A stretch of DNA of 38,200 nt from Methanobrevibacter_A sp964547125 (lineage in GTDB: Archaea; Methanobacteriota; Methanobacteria; Methanobacteriales; Methanobacteriaceae): positions 1 to 38,200 of the forward strand of contig CAZJLS010000010.1 of the NCBI GenBank assembly GCA_964547125.1, in the 5' to 3' direction. Below are positions 32,454-38,200 of the stretch, piece after piece. Each line of letters begins with the position of its first letter. Position 1 is the first letter of the stretch. The translations under genes and the position numbers were made by a program. The notes beneath the pieces were generated by a model. That model saw only the letters and a list, made by a program, of their open reading frames with translations. It had not been told where the DNA came from and searched no databases.

Positions 32454-33986
32454 ATGGAAATAAAAAAAACTGTAAGCTTATGCCCTACATGTCTTAAACG
32501 TGTAGATGCGGAAGTATATGAAAAGGATGGAAAAGTTTTTATTAAAAAAACATGTTCTGAACATGGGGAATTTGTAAACACCTACTGGGGAGAATCAGAA
32601 TTCTATAATCATGTAGAAGATTTTAAACCTTTATTAAAACCAGTAGATAATCCTCAAGTAAATAAAAGTGAAGGATGTCCAAGTAATTGTGGAATATGTG
32701 AACAACACAAAACAAGTACCGTTTTAGGTTTAATAGATGTTACTAATAGATGTAACTTAAGATGCCCAATTTGTTTTGCAAATGCAGCAGCATCACGTGC
32801 ATTATATGAACCAACATTTGATGAAATAGTTCAAATGCTTAAAAACTTAAGAAATTTAGAACCTAGAGGATGTCCAGCTATACAATTTGCAGGTGGAGAA
32901 CCAACAGTAAGAAAAGATTTACCAGAATTAATCAAAAAAGCAAAAGAATTAGGATTCTCACACACTCAAGTAGCAACTAATGGTATAAGATTAGCTAAAA
33001 AAGAAGGTTATGCTCAAGAATTAAAAGATGCTGGATTAAACACTATATACTTACAATTTGATGGAATGACAGAAGAACCATACATTCAAGCTAGAAATAA
33101 AAACCTACTACCTATTAAAATAGAAGCAATAGAAAACTGTAGAAAAGCAGGTTTGGGCGTTGTATTAGTACCAACATTGGTAAAAGGAATAAATGATGAT
33201 CAAATTGGAGACATCCTTAAATTTGCAATGGAAAATGTTGATATTATTCACGGTGTAAACTTCCAACCAGTATCATTTTCAGGAAGAACACCTCAAGAAG
33301 AAGTAGAACAACAAAGAATAACAATACCTGATTTCATAAATGAAGTGGACAAACAAACAAACCATCAAGTAACAAAAGAAGATTTCTATCCTCCATCTTT
33401 TGTACAACCAGTATCTGAATTTATAGGTGCACTAGAAGGTGAAGAACCATCAGCATACTTAAATTGTCATGAACACTGTGGTGTAGGAACATATGTATTC
33501 CTTGATGGTGATGATTTCATACCAATAACTCGTTTTATTGATGTTGAAGGATTAATGAATTTATTAGGAAAATATTCTGATGAATTAAACAACGGTGGAT
33601 TTGGTGTTAAAAAGAAAGTATTGTTAAAAGCTCTTAAAAATGTCTTTGGATTAATAGATAATGATAAAAAACCAAAATATTTAGATTTAAAAAATATTTT
33701 ATCTGCAATCTTCAAAGAAAGATCATACAGTGCATTAGGTGATTTCCACAAAAATGCATTATTAATCTCATGTATGCACTTTATGGATCCATTTAATTTT
33801 GATGCAGATCGTGTTCAAAATTGTATTATACACTATGCAGTACCTGATGGAAGAATAATACCATTCTGTACAATGAACTCTGTATATCGCCAAAGTATAG
33901 AAAAAGAATTTTCAACTCCATTAAACTCAAAATTAGTACAGTTCAACGATAAAACAGGTGAGGAGGAAGAGGATACAGAAATATAA
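32454..33986 (+). CDS. tes: Radical SAM protein, tetraether lipid synthase type (Tes)
   Basis: 510-residue radical SAM enzyme resembling M. jannaschii MJ0619. That group was first linked to methanopterin methylation and later shown to be tetraether synthase, joining two archaeol tails at their termini. The SAM cluster motif is C-x3-C-x2-C at Cys100, 104 and 107 (CNLRCPICF). Many further cysteines suggest auxiliary centres: CPTC at 10-13 and Cys34 in a rubredoxin-like N-terminal region; Cys75, 79 and 82 (CPSNCGIC); CHEHC near 339-343; and three near the C terminus. GGTGAT precedes the ATG. Adjacent carS supports a lipid role; adjacent mptG leaves the older methanopterin idea open. Confidence 0.85.
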   Translation: MEIKKTVSLCPTCLKRVDAEVYEKDGKVFIKKTCSEHGEFVNTYWGESEFYNHVEDFKPLLKPVDNPQVNKSEGCPSNCGICEQHKTSTVLGLIDVTNRCNLRCPICFANAAASRALYEPTFDEIVQMLKNLRNLEPRGCPAIQFAGGEPTVRKDLPELIKKAKELGFSHTQVATNGIRLAKKEGYAQELKDAGLNTIYLQFDGMTEEPYIQARNKNLLPIKIEAIENCRKAGLGVVLVPTLVKGINDDQIGDILKFAMENVDIIHGVNFQPVSFSGRTPQEEVEQQRITIPDFINEVDKQTNHQVTKEDFYPPSFVQPVSEFIGALEGEEPSAYLNCHEHCGVGTYVFLDGDDFIPITRFIDVEGLMNLLGKYSDELNNGGFGVKKKVLLKALKNVFGLIDNDKKPKYLDLKNILSAIFKERSYSALGDFHKNALLISCMHFMDPFNFDADRVQNCIIHYAVPDGRIIPFCTMNSVYRQSIEKEFSTPLNSKLVQFNDKTGEEEEDTEI

Positions 33987-34050
33987 AAAATTATAATTTA
34001 AAAACAAAATATAATTAAATATTTTTAAGTATTCTTAAATTTAGATATCT

Positions 34051-35037
34051 ATGATTATTAAAACACCATCTAGACTACATATGACTCTAATAGATTTAAA
34101 CGGGTCTTATGGTCGTTTTGATGGAGGAGTAGGTTTAACATTAGACAATCCTCACTTCATCTTAGAAAGCGAAGAAACCGAACGAGGTTTAACAATAGAT
34201 TTTGATGATTCAATAACCGATTCATCAATAATGGAAGAATGTGTTCTTAAAATATCAAATTCTGCAGAAAAAGCAATGAGTAAATATGGTGTTGACACTG
34301 GTTTCCATTTTCATGTGAAACATGCAATATTACCACATTCTGGATTAGGATCAGGTACACAAATATCATTAGCAGCTGCAAAATCAGTATGTGAACACAT
34401 TGGTAAAGAAGTAAACTCAGTAGAACTAGGGGCTCTTGTTGGTAGAGGGGGAACATCTGGAATAGGAACTTTCTCATTTGATTTAGGAGGGTTCATAGCT
34501 GATGGAGGGCACAGTTCTAAAGAAAAAAGCACATTTCTACCATCATCAGCATCAACAGCAAAACCTCCAAGATTAATAGGTAGATATGACTTTCCGGAGG
34601 ACTGGAACATATTATTAGCAATCCCTCCAGCAAACAATGATGTTGCAGGAAATAAAGAAGTAAACATATTTCAAAGCTACTGTCCCGTACCTAGAAATGA
34701 AGTAGAACAAATATCTCATGTAGTATTCATGAATTTAATACCATACTTATTAGAACATGATATCGAAAACTTCGGTGAAAGTATAAACATGATTCAGACT
34801 AGAGGATTTAAAAAAATTGAAGTAAGCTTACAACCATCAAACGTAACAAATCTAATGAATTTCATGAGAAATAATGGGGCATACGGTGTTGGAATGAGTT
34901 CATTTGGACCAACATTATATACAATATATGATAAAAGCAATAAAGACATAGTTAAAAATACACAAGATTACTTAGATGGTGAAGGAACAATAATAACATC
35001 TAAAGCACAAAATCATGGATATGAAATAATTAAATAA
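34051..35037 (+). CDS. mptG: Beta-ribofuranosylaminobenzene 5'-phosphate synthase
   Basis: First committed enzyme of the methanopterin branch, condensing 4-hydroxybenzoate (or p-aminobenzoate) with PRPP and releasing CO2 and pyrophosphate. 328 residues in the GHMP-kinase fold. The start IIKTPSRLHMTLIDLNGSYG and DGGVGLTL (24-31) are characteristic, and the phosphate loop HSGLGSGTQ is at 96-104. The late glycine-rich GAYGVGMSSFGPT near 275-287 matches the family. No clear Shine-Dalgarno precedes the ATG, so a leaderless mRNA is possible. It lies 64 bases behind the tes-like gene and 54 before the LeuD/HacB gene, all on one strand. Confidence 0.93.
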   Translation: MIIKTPSRLHMTLIDLNGSYGRFDGGVGLTLDNPHFILESEETERGLTIDFDDSITDSSIMEECVLKISNSAEKAMSKYGVDTGFHFHVKHAILPHSGLGSGTQISLAAAKSVCEHIGKEVNSVELGALVGRGGTSGIGTFSFDLGGFIADGGHSSKEKSTFLPSSASTAKPPRLIGRYDFPEDWNILLAIPPANNDVAGNKEVNIFQSYCPVPRNEVEQISHVVFMNLIPYLLEHDIENFGESINMIQTRGFKKIEVSLQPSNVTNLMNFMRNNGAYGVGMSSFGPTLYTIYDKSNKDIVKNTQDYLDGEGTIITSKAQNHGYEIIK

Positions 35038-35091
35038 AGTAATTATCACTATGGACTTTTTAATTTTTTACAATAAAGGAAAACAAATATT

Positions 35092-35577
35092 ATGGACAAA
35101 TTAAAAGGAAAAGTATGGGAATTTGGAGATAATATCGACACAGACATTATCATACCTGGAAGGTACTTAAGAACATTCAACCCTCAAGATTTAGCAGATC
35201 ATGTATTAGAAGGAGAAAGAGAAGAGTTCACAAAAAATGTTAAAAAAGGAGACATAATTCTTGCAGGAGAAAACTTCGGCTGTGGATCAAGTAGAGAACA
35301 AGCACCCTTAGCAATAAAAACTGCAGGAGTATCTGCAATAATAGCTAAATCCTTTGCAAGAATATTTTACAGAAACTCAATTAACATAGGGCTTCCAGTA
35401 ATTAAAGCAAATGTTAAAGCAAAAGATAATGATATTCTATCAATAAATCTAGAAAAAGGAATAGTTGTAAACGAAAGCACAAAAGAAGAATTTAAAATAG
35501 AACCATTCAAAGATTTTATGCTAAACATATTATCTGAAGGTGGAATAGTAAACCATTATCTAAATAATAAAAAATAA
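35092..35577 (+). CDS. hacB: Isopropylmalate/homoaconitate dehydratase small subunit
   Basis: Small swivel-domain subunit of an aconitase-superfamily hydro-lyase, 161 residues. The active-site loop FGCGSSREQAP is at 62-72 and the substrate-specificity loop reads YLRT at 25-28. In M. jannaschii, YLRT marks the small subunit of homoaconitase (coenzyme B pathway) while YLVY marks isopropylmalate isomerase (leucine). On that basis I favour HacB, but a LeuD role or dual use remains possible. The large subunit is not in the window. AAAGGA precedes the ATG. It follows mptG on the same strand, within a cofactor-rich stretch. Confidence 0.85.
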   Translation: MDKLKGKVWEFGDNIDTDIIIPGRYLRTFNPQDLADHVLEGEREEFTKNVKKGDIILAGENFGCGSSREQAPLAIKTAGVSAIIAKSFARIFYRNSINIGLPVIKANVKAKDNDILSINLEKGIVVNESTKEEFKIEPFKDFMLNILSEGGIVNHYLNNKK

Positions 35578-35661
35578 ACAACTAAAACCACAACTACTCT
35601 TCCAATAAACAACATATACTTAAAAAAATTCATATCATTAAAAAAATTGGAGGTTATAACA

Positions 35662-36285
35662 TTGCAATGTCCAGTATGCGGAGCAAACGATTTAAAAATA
35701 ATAAAATCTAAAAAATTCAATACAAAAAAAGGAATACGCAAAGAAATAGTATTACAATGTCAAGAATGCAATCAAGTACATAAAGAATCATTGCTAGAAG
35801 AAAAACCTGAAAAATACAATTTGATAATAAGTGAACATGAAAACTCATTCAAAACGGACATATTATTATTTCCTGATCAAGTATTAAATGTGGGGGATTT
35901 TTTACAAACAAATTTCGGTAAAGTAGAAATAACCTCACTAGAAACAAATGAACGCAGAGAAAAAAAAGTTAAAGCTTCAAAAATAAAAACAATATGGGCA
36001 AATTCAATAGAAATACCTGCGAGATTTGGAATAAGTGTAGATTTACATGGACTTGTCTCCGCATATAAAGTTGAAACCGCACGGGATTATGAAATAAGTG
36101 TTGGAGACATATTTAAAATAGATAAATATGTTATACATGTGCATGTTATCAAAACAGATGAAAGAAAATTAACAAAAGGATTTGCAAAAGCTAAAGTCAT
36201 AAAAAGAGTATATGGAAGACCAATCAAACAAAATAAATACGATTATGACTTAACACAACATATCATAAGTAAAAAAACAGTGTAA
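35662..36285 (+). CDS. Archaeal zinc-finger protein, HVO_0476 type
   Basis: 207-residue conserved archaeal protein with an N-terminal zinc ribbon: CPVC at 3-6 and CQEC at 33-36. The rest is mostly beta-strand (SLETNERREKKVKASKIKTIWANSIEIPARFGISVDL), suggesting a nucleic-acid or protein-binding domain. Start taken at TTG 35662 because a GGAGGTTAT ribosome site sits at 35649-35657; an upstream TTG at 35647 overlaps it. Role unknown; the ribbon and basic middle part suggest RNA or ribosome association. It lies 84 bases behind hacB and 21 bases before the tRNA methylthiotransferase, so an operon link with tRNA modification is plausible. Confidence 0.82.
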   Translation: MQCPVCGANDLKIIKSKKFNTKKGIRKEIVLQCQECNQVHKESLLEEKPEKYNLIISEHENSFKTDILLFPDQVLNVGDFLQTNFGKVEITSLETNERREKKVKASKIKTIWANSIEIPARFGISVDLHGLVSAYKVETARDYEISVGDIFKIDKYVIHVHVIKTDERKLTKGFAKAKVIKRVYGRPIKQNKYDYDLTQHIISKKTV

Positions 36286-36306
36286 ATTAAGGAGTTTAAT
36301 AAAAAT

Positions 36307-37590
36307 ATGAAGGTATTTATTTATACTTATGGCTGCACATTCAACAAAGCAGATTCACAAATAATGGCAGGATTATTAACAAATGAAAATAATATTTCAA
36401 TAACAGAAAATGTTGAAGATGCAGACATAATTATAGTAAACACATGTTATGTTAAACTACCAACTGAAAGTAAAGTAATAAATAAAATTAAAGACCTACA
36501 AACTATTTTTCCAAACAAAAAAATTATCATTACTGGATGTATGGTTGAAGTTGACCCTAAAAAATTAGATATAATAGGGAAAAATTGCTCTTGGATTGGA
36601 CCACACCAATTAAATAAAACTGTGGATGTAGTTAAAAAAACATATAATGGACAAATAACTCGTGAAACTGGTTTCTCAAGAGACTCTAAAGTATGTTTGC
36701 CTAAAGTATCTGATAATCCATATGTACATGTTATACAGATATGCGAGGGATGTTTAGGAACATGTACTTACTGTTGCACACGTTTAGCAAGAGGAAGATT
36801 AATAAGTTATCCTATAAAAGATATTATTGAGGAAGCTAAACAAGCAATAGAAAATGGCGCTGTTGAAATTGAATTAACCGCACAAGACACATCTGCTTAT
36901 GGTAAAGACACTGGTGAAACATTAGCTGATTTAATAAAAGAAGTATCTTCTATAAAAGGAAAATTTAAGATACGTATTGGAATGATGAATCCTAATAATA
37001 TTGGTAATGAATTAGATGATTTAGTTAATGCATTTAAATCTGATAAAGTTTATAATTTCCTACATTTGCCTATCCAATCTGGAAGTAATAAAGTTTTAAG
37101 TGAAATGAGAAGAAATCATACGGTTGAAGACTATAAAAATATTGTTAAAAAATTTAGAGAAGAAATCCCTAATTTAACACTTGCTACGGATATTATTGTT
37201 GGATATCCAACAGAAACAGATGATGATTTTTCAGAAACCTTGAAACTTGTTAAAGAGTTGCAATTTAATATTATGCATATAAGTAAATATCGCCATAGAG
37301 AAGGGGCGTTGTCTTCAAATTTAGATGAAATTCCTGATAATGTGATGAAAAGTAGATCTAAAAAATTAACAGATATTAAATATAAAATTACAGAAAAAGA
37401 AAACGAAAAGTTTCTCAATTCAATAATGGATGTACTTGTTGTTGAAAAAGGGAAGAAAGGTGGGTATATTGCTAAGTCTGATTCATATATTCCAGTTGTT
37501 GTAGATAATGTTAATATTGGGGATTTTGTATCTGTTAAAATAACTGATGTTACAAGCACATATCTTTTTGGAAGCACGGATATTGCTTAA
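36307..37590 (+). CDS. tRNA (t6A37) methylthiotransferase, archaeal e-MtaB type
   Basis: Radical SAM enzyme adding a methylthio group to N6-threonylcarbamoyladenosine at position 37 of ANN-decoding tRNAs, giving ms2t6A. 427 residues with the three expected domains. An N-terminal UPF0004 domain has cysteines 10, 47 and 78 for the auxiliary cluster. The radical SAM motif C-x3-C-x2-C is at 149, 153 and 156 within GCLGTCTYCCTRLARG. A C-terminal TRAM domain follows after about residue 365. A strong AAGGAG precedes the ATG. It lies 21 bases behind the zinc-finger gene. The bacterial MiaB alternative is less likely because ARG follows the CxxC as in the archaeal/eukaryal group. Confidence 0.92.
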   Translation: MKVFIYTYGCTFNKADSQIMAGLLTNENNISITENVEDADIIIVNTCYVKLPTESKVINKIKDLQTIFPNKKIIITGCMVEVDPKKLDIIGKNCSWIGPHQLNKTVDVVKKTYNGQITRETGFSRDSKVCLPKVSDNPYVHVIQICEGCLGTCTYCCTRLARGRLISYPIKDIIEEAKQAIENGAVEIELTAQDTSAYGKDTGETLADLIKEVSSIKGKFKIRIGMMNPNNIGNELDDLVNAFKSDKVYNFLHLPIQSGSNKVLSEMRRNHTVEDYKNIVKKFREEIPNLTLATDIIVGYPTETDDDFSETLKLVKELQFNIMHISKYRHREGALSSNLDEIPDNVMKSRSKKLTDIKYKITEKENEKFLNSIMDVLVVEKGKKGGYIAKSDSYIPVVVDNVNIGDFVSVKITDVTSTYLFGSTDIA

Positions 37591-37690
37591 TTTTTAATTT
37601 TAAGGTTTTTATTTCACATTTTAATATTTCTTATTTTTTCTTTATTTTTATATTTTGTCTATTTTTTTATCTTATTTTTTTAACTATTCT
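37591..37690 (+). terminator. Poly-T terminator region after the methylthiotransferase gene
   Basis: Repeated T tracts without a GC-rich stem follow the stop codon, in keeping with archaeal U-tract termination. The remaining spacer to the histone promoter contains no recognisable gene. Confidence 0.4.
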
Positions 37691-37778
37691 TTTGTGGGGA
37701 TAGGTTTGAGTATATTATTTTGTATTGTTGTTGATTATTTTATTTAGTGCTCATTTTATGATGTAATAAACCAATACA

Positions 37779-37786
37779 TTTATATA
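37779..37786 (+). promoter_or_regulatory. TATA box of the histone gene
   Basis: TTTATATA preceded by CCAATACA forms a good TATA/BRE pair. The expected start is near 37808, leaving a very short leader that begins at about the GGAGGTGA ribosome site (37810-37817). Confidence 0.55.
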
Positions 37787-37821
37787 CTATGGTATACGAT
37801 ATTTTAATTGGAGGTGAAAAT

Positions 37822-38022
37822 ATGAGTGAATTACCAATCGCACCTGTAGGTCGTATATTAAAAAACGCTGGCGCACAAAGAATTTCCGATGATGCTAAAG
37901 TTGCATTAGCTGAAGCATTAGAAGAACAAGGTGAAGAAGTAGCAACCAAAGCTGTAAACTTCGCACGCCACGCTGGTAGAAAAACCGTCAAAGCTGAAGA
38001 TATCAAATTAGCTATCAAATAA
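37822..38022 (+). CDS. Archaeal histone (HMfA/HMfB type)
   Basis: 66-residue histone-fold protein that wraps DNA into nucleosome-like or extended archaeal chromatin particles. It covers the minimal fold with three helices: ELPIAPVGRILKNAGAQRIS (first helix and loop), DDAKVALAEALEEQGEEVATKAVNFARHAG (long central helix) and KTVKAEDIKLAIK (last). Arg20 and the RKTVK loop are the usual DNA contacts. Start ATG 37822 follows a near-perfect GGAGGTGA at 37810-37817; there is no tail. Strong TATA, strong ribosome site and C-ended codons (AAC, GCC, CGC) suggest high expression. An inverted repeat downstream may end the transcript. Confidence 0.97.
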   Translation: MSELPIAPVGRILKNAGAQRISDDAKVALAEALEEQGEEVATKAVNFARHAGRKTVKAEDIKLAIK

Positions 38023-38057
38023 GTTTTGTGACTGTTTTTTTTATTTTAATTGAATTT

Positions 38058-38101
38058 ATTGGTCATAATATTTTAGGACCAATTTAAAATTTACTTTTTT
38101 T
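38058..38101 (+). terminator. Inverted repeat plus T tract after the histone gene
   Basis: ATTGGTC at 38058-38064 is mirrored by GACCAAT at 38077-38083 with a 12-base loop, and a run of seven T follows at 38095-38101. The stem with a trailing U tract, 35 bases behind the histone stop, fits a terminator or mRNA-stabilising hairpin. The remaining bases to 38200 are T-rich and hold no supportable gene. Confidence 0.5.
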
Positions 38102-38200
38102 ATTTATACTGATTTTAATTTTTGTTTTTTATTTTTCAAGTTTTTTAAGTGTTTTTTTGCTGTTTTGTTTTGTTGTTAGTTAGTTTTGTCTTATTGGTTC

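Noticed and set aside
38145..38200. A Lys/Asn-rich open frame on the minus strand at the right edge, possibly the C-terminal end of a gene beyond the window.
   Set aside because: Only 17 codons are visible and the composition is what random AT-rich sequence gives; no family can be judged.
1..38200. CRISPR arrays, insertion sequences, integrase attachment sites, tRNA and rRNA genes, restriction or toxin systems.
   Set aside because: No repeat-spacer pattern, transposase, terminal inverted repeats, GC-rich cloverleaf or defence-type protein was seen on either strand.

Overview
This window comes from a very AT-rich archaeal genome, almost certainly a hydrogenotrophic or methyl-reducing methanogen of the order Methanobacteriales. 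The base composition and gene complement fit Methanosphaera or a low-G+C Methanobrevibacter. The diagnostic genes are an archaeal histone, aRF1, aIF5A, Nog1, a coenzyme F430 ligase (CfbE), methanofuran genes (MfnD, MfnF), the methanopterin enzyme beta-RFAP synthase, CDP-archaeol synthase, a tetraether lipid synthase-like radical SAM protein, the archaeal FAD synthetase RibL and pyruvoyl arginine decarboxylase. Most starts have GGAG/GGTGAT-type ribosome binding sites. There are no tRNA or rRNA genes, insertion sequences, CRISPR arrays, prophage genes or clear signs of a mobile island. The window is dense housekeeping chromosome with about 38 genes.

Layout. 1-3.6 kb: release factor aRF1, then glutamate dehydrogenase, whose promoter carries a perfect GGAA-N6-TTCC element, the published operator form of the nitrogen repressor NrpR, then a 95-residue orphan protein. 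3.6-5.2 kb (minus): a sugar-nucleotide dehydrogenase and an HTH-PRTase regulator of the GfcR type. 5.3-10 kb (minus): a tight four-gene unit pdaD - nadK/NADP phosphatase - cfbE - hemC, joining agmatine formation, NADP homeostasis and tetrapyrrole/F430 synthesis. 10.3-11.8 kb (plus): aIF5A and agmatinase, which with pdaD form a polyamine/hypusine neighbourhood. 11.8-16.2 kb: nitroreductase, the TIGR00300 (LOR/SDH, archaeal ornithine cyclodeaminase) gene, adenine deaminase and a DUF447 flavoprotein. 16.3-21 kb: a SIS-domain sugar isomerase, Hsp20, then nog1-AMMECR1-tldD as a minus-strand operon. 21.2-26.3 kb: an Fe-S-containing GMC-like flavoprotein, pyrI, two flavodoxins, and the minus-strand unit hisA-ribL-argC. 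26.5-31.6 kb (plus): truA, wecB, mfnD, mfnF and a membrane-anchored M14-like protein. 31.6-32.1 kb: carS. 32.4-37.6 kb (plus): tes-like, mptG, a LeuD/HacB small subunit, a zinc-finger protein and the t6A methylthiotransferase. 37.8-38.0 kb: histone.

Functional themes. Methanogen cofactors are over-represented: F430 (hemC, cfbE), methanofuran (mfnD, mfnF), methanopterin (mptG), possibly coenzyme B (hacB-like), FAD (ribL) and NADP (nadK). Membrane lipid synthesis is represented by the neighbours carS and tes. WecB and the Gfo/Idh dehydrogenase could feed UDP-amino sugars into pseudomurein or surface glycans.

The observations most worth pursuing are the NrpR-type operator at gdhA, the abrupt reversal of strand composition inside the adenine deaminase gene, the predicted long structured leader before the aIF5A gene, a perfectly palindromic TATA element between hisA and truA, and the M14-like protein behind the methanofuran genes. 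I did not find a convincing wholly new multi-gene system. All family names are recognised from memory and visible motifs; no searches were run.
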